Assembly (NCBI GenBank): GCA_947072805.1
Contig: CAMTJK010000033.1
Location: 1-18,214, forward strand
Direction of reading: 5' to 3'
Length of the DNA stretch: 18,214 nt
Source: an uncultured Prevotella sp.
GTDB lineage: Bacteria > Bacteroidota > Bacteroidia > Bacteroidales > Bacteroidaceae
The notes under the pieces were generated by a model. The model saw only the letters and a program-made list of their open reading frames with translations. It ran no database searches and had not been told where the DNA came from. Positions 1 through 7,085 of the stretch are shown here, piece by piece (position 1 is the first letter of the stretch; each line of letters starts with the position of its first letter). The position numbers and the translations under genes were made by a program.

Positions 1-63
1 GCCCGTGTCGGCAGTCCCCCCTCTGCGTTCCGTGGTAAGGCGTGGGCGAAAAAGCTGAAATAG
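1..63 (+). CDS. Possible C-terminal tail of an upstream gene (partial)
   Basis: Reading frame 1 is open from the window edge for 20 codons and ends in TAG at 61-63, with a basic C-terminus (ending AWAKKLK). It stops before the promoter that drives the next gene, which is where an upstream gene would be expected to end. Too little is present to name a product, and a 20-codon open frame can occur by chance, so this is only a possibility. Confidence 0.3.
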   Translation, partial: ARVGSPPSAFRGKAWAKKLK

Positions 64-96
64 GCGCTGTCGTAGGTCAAAATTCAATGCCTTTTC

Positions 97-127
97 TTTG
101 TTTTCTGCCATTTTTGCCATAACTTTG
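97..127 (+). promoter_or_regulatory. Bacteroidetes-type promoter for the acyl-CoA synthetase operon
   Basis: A -33 box TTTG (97-100) is followed after 19 bases by a -7 box TAACTTTG (120-127). This matches the TTTG-N19-21-TAnnTTTG consensus of the primary sigma factor in Bacteroidetes. Transcription would start near 134, giving a leader of about 80 bases before the ATG at 214. Confidence 0.75.
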
Positions 128-213
128 CATGATACAGGCAGCGTGAGGAACAATCCGTAAAGGAGATATTGCGGCTATGGCTGTCTGTCTTATTGTTTAA
201 AATAATACATATT

Positions 214-2022
214 ATGCAGACAAACAGCCATCTGTCGGTGCTCGTTCACGACCAAGCGAAGAAGTATGGCGACCGCGAAGTCCTGCAATACAAGGATTTC
301 GGAGGCTCGGAGTGGAAGAAACTTTCCTGGAATCAGTTCTCCAAGACGGTGAAAATTGTATCGAACGCCCTTCTTAACCTTGGCGTACGTCCGCAGGAGA
401 ATGTGGGCATCTTCGCGCAGAACTGCGCCCAGTATCTGTTTACCGACTTCGGTGCCTGGGGCGTGAGAGCCGTAACCATTCCCTTCTACGCCACAAGCAG
501 CGAGCAGCAGATACAGTTCATGATCAACGACGCCCATGTGCGCTTTCTCTTCGTCGGCGAGCAGGAACAGTATGACAAGGCCCACCGCGTGTTTGCACTG
601 TGCGGCTCAATGGAGCGGATAATTATCTTCGACCGCAGCGTGCGCATAAGCAACCACGACCCTCATGCCCTCTATTTCGATGACTTCCTGAAGCTCGGCG
701 AGTCGCTCCCGCGGCAGACGGAGGTGGAGAGCCTATATGCCGAAGCCACCTTCGACGATATTGCCAACATACTGTACACCAGCGGAACAACAGGCGACAG
801 CAAAGGAGTGATGCTTAGTCACGGACAGTACCATGCCGCACTCGAAGCCAACGACCGCTGCGTGCCGCTGACGGAAAAGGACCGCGTGCTCAACTTTCTG
901 CCCTACGCGCACATCTTCGAAAAGGGATGGACACTGCTCAGCCTCTCCGAGGGAGCATCGCTCATAATAAACACCTATCCGCAGGAAGTGCAGAAGTCTA
1001 TGCGCGAGACACATCCCACAAGCATGTGCGCCGTGCCACGCTTCTGGGAAAAGGTGTATTCGGGCGTGATGGAAAAGATAGAAAGCTCGAGCGCCGTGCA
1101 GCGCAAGATATTCCGCAACGCACTGGCTGTGGGCAGAAAGCACAACATTGAATACATCAGCCGCGGAAAGCGTCCGCCGCTGCCACTGCATCTCGAGTAC
1201 GAGATGATAAACAAGACCATCTTCAGCCTTGTACGCAAGGAACTCGGACTTACCAACCCCAACATATTCCCCACGGCAGGTGCGGCAATATCATCGCACG
1301 TGGAAGAATTTGTACACAGCATAGGACTCAACATGCTCGCCGGATACGGTCTCACCGAAAGTCTTGCCACGGTGAGCTGCAACCACCGGGGAAAGCCTTA
1401 CACCATAGGCTCCGTGGGATATCCCATAGAAGGCATAGACATAAAGGTGAGCGAGGAGGGCGAAATTCTGCTCAAGGGTCCCACCATAACGCGAGGCTAC
1501 TACAACCGCGAGGCGCAGACACGCGCCGCCTTCACCGACGACGGATACTTCCGCACGGGCGACGCCGGATATATAAAAGACGGAGAGCTCTTCCTCACAG
1601 AAAGAATAAAAGACCTGTTCAAGACATCCAACGGAAAATATATCGCGCCGCAGATGATAGAGTCGAAGCTGCTCGTCGATAAGTTCATTGACCAAATAGC
1701 CATCATAGCCGACGAGCGCAAGTTTGTCTCTGCACTCATCATACCCGAATACAGGCTCGTCGAGGAGTATGCACGCGCCAACGGCATAGACTTTGAAAGC
1801 CGAGAGGACCTCTGCCGCAACGAGAAGATATACAACATGATGAAGGAGCGCATAGACACCTTACAGCAGCAACTCGCACACTACGAGCAGATAAAGCGCT
1901 TCACACTGCTGCCACACCACTTCAGCATGGAACGCGGAGAACTCACTAACACGCTGAAACTGAAACGAAGGGTTATTAACGACAACTATAAGGACGAGAT
2001 AGACAGAATGTACGTGGAGTGA
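214..2022 (+). CDS. Long-chain fatty acid-CoA ligase (AMP-forming acyl-CoA synthetase)
   Basis: Activates a fatty acid with ATP to an acyl-adenylate and transfers it to coenzyme A, feeding acyl chains to lipid synthesis or degradation in the cytoplasm. The 602-residue protein has the adenylating-enzyme motifs in order: the phosphate loop YTSGTTGDSKGV (about 187-198), GYGLTES (about 377-383), RTGDAG (about 446-451) and the C-terminal segment NGKYIAPQ (about 472-479) with the likely catalytic lysine. Length fits the long-chain branch, which has an insertion relative to acetyl-CoA synthetases. I chose ATG 214 over the TTG at 169 because the extra 15 residues are hydrophobic and unlike the family, and the domain begins naturally at MQTNSHLSVLVHDQA. 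It is first in a plus-strand series with prfB, 55 bases downstream. Chain-length preference cannot be read from the sequence. Confidence 0.92.
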   Translation: MQTNSHLSVLVHDQAKKYGDREVLQYKDFGGSEWKKLSWNQFSKTVKIVSNALLNLGVRPQENVGIFAQNCAQYLFTDFGAWGVRAVTIPFYATSSEQQIQFMINDAHVRFLFVGEQEQYDKAHRVFALCGSMERIIIFDRSVRISNHDPHALYFDDFLKLGESLPRQTEVESLYAEATFDDIANILYTSGTTGDSKGVMLSHGQYHAALEANDRCVPLTEKDRVLNFLPYAHIFEKGWTLLSLSEGASLIINTYPQEVQKSMRETHPTSMCAVPRFWEKVYSGVMEKIESSSAVQRKIFRNALAVGRKHNIEYISRGKRPPLPLHLEYEMINKTIFSLVRKELGLTNPNIFPTAGAAISSHVEEFVHSIGLNMLAGYGLTESLATVSCNHRGKPYTIGSVGYPIEGIDIKVSEEGEILLKGPTITRGYYNREAQTRAAFTDDGYFRTGDAGYIKDGELFLTERIKDLFKTSNGKYIAPQMIESKLLVDKFIDQIAIIADERKFVSALIIPEYRLVEEYARANGIDFESREDLCRNEKIYNMMKERIDTLQQQLAHYEQIKRFTLLPHHFSMERGELTNTLKLKRRVINDNYKDEIDRMYVE

Positions 2023-2077
2023 CATGACGTAACGTAACGGAAACATACTGACAGCAATATCGCAACACTGAAAACAT

Positions 2078-3199
2078 ATGATAACAGCCGACCAACTGAA
2101 AGATGTCTTGGAACGTGCCGACGCACTGAAAAGATATCTCGACATCGACAAGAAAAGGATAGAATTTGAAGAAGAAGACCTGCGCACGCAGGCTCCCGAC
2201 TTCTGGGAAGACCCGAAGCGCGCCGAGGAGCAGATGAAAAAGGTGAAGGCCATAAAGCGATGGCTCGACGGATATGACGAGGTGCGCCTGCATGCCGACG
2301 AACTGCAGCTGGCTTTCGACTTCTACAAGGACGACATGGTGACGGAAGAGGAGGTGGACACCGACTATGCGCGCGCCATGGAAGCCATAGAAAACCTCGA
2401 ACTGAAGAACATGCTGCGCCAGAAGGAAGACCCGATGGACTGCGTGATGAAGATAAACAGCGGCGCCGGAGGCACAGAAAGCCAGGACTGGGCACAGATG
2501 CTCATGAGAATGTACCAGAGATGGGCGGAGGCACACGGACATAAGGTGACAATAAGCAACCTGCAGGACGGCGACGAAGCCGGAATAAAGAGCGTGACAA
2601 TGCAGATAGAAGGCGGCGAATATGCCTACGGCTACCTGAAAAGCGAAAACGGTGTGCACCGCCTTGTGCGCGTGTCGCCATTCAACGCACAGGGCAAGCG
2701 CATGACAAGCTTTGCCAGCGTCTTCGTGTCGCCACTCGTAGATGACACCATAGAAGTATATGTAGACCCGGCTCGTGTAAGCTGGGACCTCTTCAGAAGC
2801 GGAGGCGCCGGCGGACAGAACGTGAACAAGGTGGAAACCGGCGTGCGCCTGCGATACCAGTATGTGGACCCGGACACGGGAGAGGAAGAGGAAATTCTCA
2901 TAGAAAACACCGAGAGCCGAAAGCAGCTCGAGAACAGAAACAACGCCATGCGACTGCTCAAGTCGCAACTATACGACAGAGCCATGAAGAAACGCCTCGA
3001 GGCACAGGCCAAGATTGAGGCAGGGAAGAAGAAGATAGAGTGGGGAAGCCAGATAAGAAGCTACGTGTTCGACGACAGACGCGTGAAGGACCACCGCACA
3101 AACTATCAGACCACCGACGTGGACGGCGTGATGGACGGAAAGATTGACGACTTCATAAAGGCGTATCTCATGGAATTCCCCGTGAACGACGACGAATAG
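2078..3199 (+). CDS. prfB: Peptide chain release factor 2
   Basis: Recognises UAA and UGA stop codons on the ribosome and triggers release of the finished protein. The 373-residue product has the RF2 stop-codon-reading tripeptide SPF (in VRVSPFNAQGK) and the universal GGQ peptidyl-transfer motif (in RSGGAGGQNVNK), and its length is close to typical RF2. The start at ATG 2078 matches the family N-terminus. The frame is continuous. At the place where many bacteria carry the autoregulatory frameshift (CTT TGA C, encoding Leu-Asp), this gene has CTC GAC (2138-2143, residues Leu21-Asp22) in the same local context KRYLDIDKK. Feedback by programmed frameshifting therefore cannot operate here. The gene ends in TAG, a codon read by RF1 and not RF2. 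It follows the acyl-CoA synthetase by 55 bases with no clear promoter between. Confidence 0.97.
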   Translation: MITADQLKDVLERADALKRYLDIDKKRIEFEEEDLRTQAPDFWEDPKRAEEQMKKVKAIKRWLDGYDEVRLHADELQLAFDFYKDDMVTEEEVDTDYARAMEAIENLELKNMLRQKEDPMDCVMKINSGAGGTESQDWAQMLMRMYQRWAEAHGHKVTISNLQDGDEAGIKSVTMQIEGGEYAYGYLKSENGVHRLVRVSPFNAQGKRMTSFASVFVSPLVDDTIEVYVDPARVSWDLFRSGGAGGQNVNKVETGVRLRYQYVDPDTGEEEEILIENTESRKQLENRNNAMRLLKSQLYDRAMKKRLEAQAKIEAGKKKIEWGSQIRSYVFDDRRVKDHRTNYQTTDVDGVMDGKIDDFIKAYLMEFPVNDDE

Positions 3200-3234
3200 A
3201 GGAATAACCAAACAACTAAATAACCCAAAATATT

Positions 3235-3378
3235 ATGAGCAACAAAAACAATGCGCGCCGTGCCGCTTATCAAGCACGACAGGAGAAAGAGGGTAAGAAG
3301 GTGGTGAAGTGGATTTTCGCCGTGTTAGTATTGCTCGCAGTTATCTACCTCGTGTACACAGTGGTGCTGATGAGCTGA
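3235..3378 (+). CDS. 47-residue single-span membrane protein of unknown function
   Basis: A small gene lies between prfB (36 bases upstream) and the CYTH gene (one base downstream, so probably translationally coupled). The product has a basic, polar N-terminus (MSNKNNARRAAYQARQEKEGKK, here split only by its charge pattern: about ten Lys/Arg in the first 25 residues) and one hydrophobic helix from about Trp26 to Met46. The positive residues predict that the N-terminus stays in the cytoplasm. There is no signal-peptidase site or lipobox. Position in the operon, a start codon preceded by an A-rich stretch as in neighbouring genes, and the clean membrane segment support a real gene. I do not recognise the family. 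It could be a small inner-membrane regulator or scaffold, but that is speculation. Confidence 0.72.
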   Translation: MSNKNNARRAAYQARQEKEGKKVVKWIFAVLVLLAVIYLVYTVVLMS

Positions 3379-3379
3379 A

Positions 3380-3871
3380 ATGAGTGGACTGGAGATAGAA
3401 CGCAAATTTCTTGTAACCAACGACAGCTACAAGCGTTCGGCATACGACAGCAGCCGAATACGCCAGGGCTATATATGCAGCTCGGGCGGGCGCACGGTGA
3501 GAGTGCGCACAAGAGGCACAAGGGCTTACCTTACAATAAAGGGACCGTCGGATGCTGCCGGCATGAGCCGATATGAATTTGAAAAGGAGATTACGCCCGA
3601 AGAGGCAGAGCAGCTCTTCAAACTCTGTGAACCGGGCATAATAGACAAGACACGCTGGCTTGTGAGAAGCGGTAGCCACGTCTTCGAAGTGGATGAGTTC
3701 TATGGCGACAACGCACCGCTGGTGATGGCGGAGGTGGAACTCGCAAACGAAGACGAGCCGTTCGACAAGCCCGACTTCATAGGACGTGAGGTGACGGGCG
3801 ACAGACGGTTCTACAATTCCCATCTACGCCAATACCCATTCTGCATCTGGGGCGCAACCATAGAACGTTGA
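3380..3871 (+). CDS. CYTH-domain protein (inorganic triphosphatase-like)
   Basis: A 163-residue cytoplasmic protein of the CYTH superfamily (adenylate cyclase class IV / thiamine triphosphatase fold). Members form a beta-barrel tunnel that binds triphosphate groups with metal ions. Bacterial stand-alone members mostly hydrolyse inorganic triphosphate, a few make cAMP. The diagnostic N-terminal EXEXK motif is present as Glu5-Ile-Glu7-Arg-Lys9. Later basic and acidic tunnel strands are also visible: TVRVRTRG, LTIKGPS, RYEFEKEI, DKTRW, FEVDEFYGD and AEVELANEDE. The ATG begins one base after the stop of the small membrane-protein gene, so the two are likely co-translated. The precise substrate is not determined by sequence. 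Triphosphatase activity is the best guess from family precedent. Confidence 0.88.
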   Translation: MSGLEIERKFLVTNDSYKRSAYDSSRIRQGYICSSGGRTVRVRTRGTRAYLTIKGPSDAAGMSRYEFEKEITPEEAEQLFKLCEPGIIDKTRWLVRSGSHVFEVDEFYGDNAPLVMAEVELANEDEPFDKPDFIGREVTGDRRFYNSHLRQYPFCIWGATIER

Positions 3872-4188
3872 GGCTGCGCTCCCGATGCTTTTTTTTATCC
3901 TAAACAGATTTTTATCCCAAACAGATAATTACCTCAAACAGTTTATTATCCCAAACAGATTATCGTCTGAAAGGACAATATGACGAGCCGTTTGGGATAA
4001 AGACTTATTCTCTCTATATATATATAATAATGTATATAAGACGAAGATTTCCGGTCTGATGGTATCGGAAACCTTGTTGTCTGTGCGCCGTTTGTCGAAA
4101 AAACAGTGCCGCTCGTCGATAACATAAATGTAATAATATGGTAATTTTTTCATCACAACAGTGGAACATCGTTGAAACATAGCCGTCA
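3872..4188. other. Repeat-rich intergenic region before the TonB receptor
   Basis: No gene is visible in this stretch. It holds an eight-T run at 3889-3896 without a convincing preceding stem, four 17-bp tandem repeats (3895-3962), an inverted copy of the repeat core (3990-4000), an alternating TA run (about 4014-4027) and a small inverted repeat TTTCCG/CGGAAA (4048-4053 with 4066-4071). Minus-strand open frames that cross this region continue antisense into the receptor gene and have no recognisable features. Confidence 0.6.
3895..3962 (+). repeat. Four tandem 17-bp repeats, unit TTATCCCAAACAGATTA
   Basis: Copies start at 3895, 3912, 3929 and 3946, exactly 17 bases apart. Copies 2 and 4 share TTATCCCAAACAGAT; copy 1 has T for one C (TTATCCTAAACAGAT); copy 3 is the most diverged (TTACCTCAAACAGTT). 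The next 17 bases do not continue the unit. A reverse-complement copy of the core (GTTTGGGATAA) lies at 3990-4000 and could pair with copy 4 (11 bp, 33-base loop) or copy 2 in RNA. Confidence 0.85.
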
Positions 4189-4196
4189 TAACTTTG
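4189..4196 (+). promoter_or_regulatory. -7 promoter element for the TonB receptor gene
   Basis: TAACTTTG matches the Bacteroidetes -7 consensus and lies 31 bases before the ATG at 4227. No TTTG occurs at the expected distance upstream (about 4166-4169 reads ACAT), so the -33 part is poor. A weak -33 box is common for activator-dependent genes. Confidence 0.6.
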
Positions 4197-4226
4197 CAGT
4201 CGAGAAATGGAATAAGACAACAGAAG

Positions 4227-7037
4227 ATGACAAACCACATGGTAAAGACCATCGCCTTCATGGTAATGTTGCTTGGTGCAACGCTCATGACGAAGGCAGC
4301 AGACATCAGAGGAAAGATAATTGACGCCAAAACGAAAGAGCCGCTCACGGGTGCCACAGTGCAACCCGAAGGCAATGCCGGCGCAGGATGCGTGTCGGGC
4401 GTGGACGGAACATTCACGCTGAAAGGCTTGCAGAAAGGACGACGATATACGCTTATAGTGCGTTTTGTGAGCTATAAGACGAAAGAGATTGACGGGGTTC
4501 GGGCAGAAGACCATCCATCGCGGGATACTTTAGTGATAGAGATGGAGCCCGACGAGCAGACGCTTGGCGAAGTGAAGGTGAAAGGCATGATACGCCGCAA
4601 CACCGAAGCAGCCATGATAGAGGTAGCCAAGACGAGCCCCGTCATAGTGAGCAACATATCGGCACAGGAAATAAAGAAGACACAGGACAACAATGCAAGC
4701 GAAGTGATACGCCGTGTGCCCGGCGTGAGCATCATCGACGAGAAGTTTGTGATGGTGAGAGGCCTCTCGCAACGCTACAACAACGTGTGGATAAACGGGG
4801 GCGCAGTGCCGAGCAGCGAAGCCGACTCGCGCGCCTTCTCGTTCGATATCATACCGAGCAGCCAGATAGACAACCTCGTGATAGTGAAATCGCCATCGCC
4901 CGAATATCCTGCCGACTTCTGCGGCGGATTCATAAAGATAAACACCAAGGACATTCCGGCGGCAAACATGTTTGCCGTGTCGCTCGGCGGCAACTGGAAC
5001 GACCGCGCACACTTACGCTCGTTCGCCTTCTCGAAAGGCAGCGGAACCGACTTCCTCGGATTCGACAACGGACTGCGCTCGCTCGACGGAGGATTCAACG
5101 TGGCACTGCCTGCCGTGGCAGGAGATAGAACGGTGGACCCGGCTGCCAACGGCTTCAATACAGACTGGAAGGTGAAGAACATGAAGCCGGCAGGCGACGT
5201 GAAGCTCGGCGCCGAATGGGCGCGCAGATGGACTCCCGGAAGCGTGCAGATAGGCATGACGGGCGCACTGAACTATACAAACGAGTACCGCACGTACGAA
5301 AGAATGGAAAACAACCTCTTCGGAGTGTACGACGAGACCAACGACCGCAGCAACTATCTGCGCCATTCGGTAGACGACCAGTACAACAACAACGTGCGCC
5401 TCGGGGCTATGCTCAATCTCGCACTGCTGGCAGGCAACAGCAAGTTTGAGCTGAAGAACATATTCAATCGCCTTGCCACCGATCGCTACACGTGGCGCGA
5501 GGGAGTAAGCGCACAGTCGAACAACGAACAGAGCGCCGAATACTACTATCGCAGCCGCACAACCTATAACGTGCAGCTCACGGGCAGGCACAGGCTCGGA
5601 CAAAACAACCTGGACTGGAGCGGCAGTTACGCCTACGCCAACCGCCGTATGCCCGACCGCAGACGATATCTCGTGGACGACGCACTCACCACCGGCGAGC
5701 TGGCACTGACAACAGGCAACGACATAAACCGCGAATTTACCAAACTCGACGAGCATATAGTGTCGGCGGCAGTGAACGGCAGTCGCGAACTAAACATCGG
5801 CGCTTTGGCTCCACAGATAAAGATAGGTGCCTACGGCGAATACCGCACACGCGAATATCTGACACGACAGTTCATATACGCATGGAATCCCGCAGCCAAC
5901 ACCCTGCCCGAAGGCTTCCGCAGTATGGACATGACGGAACTGCTCTCTGACAATACTTACCTCGGCGCAGAGGGAATGTATATGATAGAGGAGATGCACA
6001 AGCGCAACGACTACAAGGGTAACAACAAGCTCGGAGCCGGATATCTGGCTGCCACACTGCCAATAGGACAGTTCAGCATCTTCGCCGGAGTGAGGTACGA
6101 GTTCAACGAAATGGAGTTAATATCAAATACACGCGACTATGAAGTCAGTCACCGCAGTAAATTTTATAGAGACCGCGACTTCTTTCCGTCAATTAACTCC
6201 ACTTTCAGAATCAACGAACAGCACCAGATAAGACTCTCATACGGCAAATCGGTGAACAGACCGGAGTTCCGCGAGGTGTCACCATCGGTATATTACGACT
6301 TCGACCTCGCCTCCAGCGTGCAAGGAAACGCCGGCCTGAAGTCGTGCTACATCCATAACGTAGACCTGCGCTACGAGTTCTATCCCACAAAGGGCGAACA
6401 GATAACGCTCGCCGGCTTTTACAAGCACTTCGAGAACCCGATAGAGTGGACTTACACGGTGGCAGGAGGTACAGACCTTATATATTCGTACGAGAACGCC
6501 GCCAGTGCCAACAACTTCGGCGTCGAACTCGACATACGCAAGGACCTCTCGTTCATCGGACTCGACGGATTGAGCTGGTCGTTCAACGGTGCGCTGATAC
6601 ACAGCCGGGTGAAATTCGACGAGACATCACGCAACGACAACCGCCCAATGCAGGGACAGTCGCCCTATCTCGTGAACACCGGATTCTTCTACCGCAACGA
6701 ACGCCACAACGCCAACGTCGCCCTGCTGTACAACCGCATAGGAAAACGCATAATAGGCGTGGGACGAAGCGAGGGCTCCACCGGAAGCGAAGACAATGCA
6801 CGCATCCCCGACAGCTACGAAATGCCGCGCAACACCTTCGACATCTCCATCTCTAAAATCTTCGGCAGCCATATCGATGTGAAAGCCGCCGTCAGAGACC
6901 TGCTCGCCGAAAGCGTAACATACAAGCAGTTTGCCGAAGTGCAAAAGCCCGGTGGCGGCACACGCGAGGTGGAACAGATAACAAGACAATACAAGCCCGG
7001 TCGCAACATTTCGCTGACCGTGACAGCCAAATTCTGA
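4227..7037 (+). CDS. TonB-dependent outer-membrane receptor with carboxypeptidase-D-like N-terminal domain
   Basis: An outer-membrane beta-barrel that imports a ligand using energy from the TonB-ExbBD complex. The 936-residue protein has a signal peptide (hydrophobic core about 9-20, likely cleavage near Ala24-Ala25), a carboxypeptidase-D regulatory-like domain (about 27-105; the DIRGKIIDAKTKEPLTGA start is typical) and a plug domain (about 120-240, with RRVPGVSI, MVRGLSQRYNNVWING and SPSPEYPADFCGGFI). A long barrel follows, ending in an aromatic C-terminal residue (SLTVTAKF) as barrel proteins require. It lacks the STN domain that would signal to an anti-sigma factor. I chose ATG 4227 because earlier in-frame starts overlap the -7 promoter box; ATG 4239 is an alternative that also keeps the signal peptide. 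The next gene, 48 bases on, encodes a lipoprotein that is probably its partner. The ligand is unknown. Confidence 0.93.
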   Translation: MTNHMVKTIAFMVMLLGATLMTKAADIRGKIIDAKTKEPLTGATVQPEGNAGAGCVSGVDGTFTLKGLQKGRRYTLIVRFVSYKTKEIDGVRAEDHPSRDTLVIEMEPDEQTLGEVKVKGMIRRNTEAAMIEVAKTSPVIVSNISAQEIKKTQDNNASEVIRRVPGVSIIDEKFVMVRGLSQRYNNVWINGGAVPSSEADSRAFSFDIIPSSQIDNLVIVKSPSPEYPADFCGGFIKINTKDIPAANMFAVSLGGNWNDRAHLRSFAFSKGSGTDFLGFDNGLRSLDGGFNVALPAVAGDRTVDPAANGFNTDWKVKNMKPAGDVKLGAEWARRWTPGSVQIGMTGALNYTNEYRTYERMENNLFGVYDETNDRSNYLRHSVDDQYNNNVRLGAMLNLALLAGNSKFELKNIFNRLATDRYTWREGVSAQSNNEQSAEYYYRSRTTYNVQLTGRHRLGQNNLDWSGSYAYANRRMPDRRRYLVDDALTTGELALTTGNDINREFTKLDEHIVSAAVNGSRELNIGALAPQIKIGAYGEYRTREYLTRQFIYAWNPAANTLPEGFRSMDMTELLSDNTYLGAEGMYMIEEMHKRNDYKGNNKLGAGYLAATLPIGQFSIFAGVRYEFNEMELISNTRDYEVSHRSKFYRDRDFFPSINSTFRINEQHQIRLSYGKSVNRPEFREVSPSVYYDFDLASSVQGNAGLKSCYIHNVDLRYEFYPTKGEQITLAGFYKHFENPIEWTYTVAGGTDLIYSYENAASANNFGVELDIRKDLSFIGLDGLSWSFNGALIHSRVKFDETSRNDNRPMQGQSPYLVNTGFFYRNERHNANVALLYNRIGKRIIGVGRSEGSTGSEDNARIPDSYEMPRNTFDISISKIFGSHIDVKAAVRDLLAESVTYKQFAEVQKPGGGTREVEQITRQYKPGRNISLTVTAKF

Positions 7038-7085
7038 AACAGTGAACAGCATTTTTCACATAATAAAAACAAAATCATTATTCTT

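Noticed and set aside
1976..2968. 330-codon minus-strand open frame opposite prfB
   Set aside because: The residue composition (very rich in His, Val, Leu, Cys) is typical of an antisense reading of a conserved coding gene, and prfB is certain on the plus strand.
3880..3900. Intrinsic terminator for the CYTH gene at the eight-T run
   Set aside because: The T run is present but I could not find a convincing GC-rich stem immediately before it.
3895..3962. CRISPR array
   Set aside because: The 17-bp units are directly abutting with no spacers, and there are no cas genes.
3929..4514. Two long minus-strand open frames crossing the repeat region and the receptor start
   Set aside because: They are antisense to a clear receptor gene, include the tandem repeats as codons, and show no domain features.
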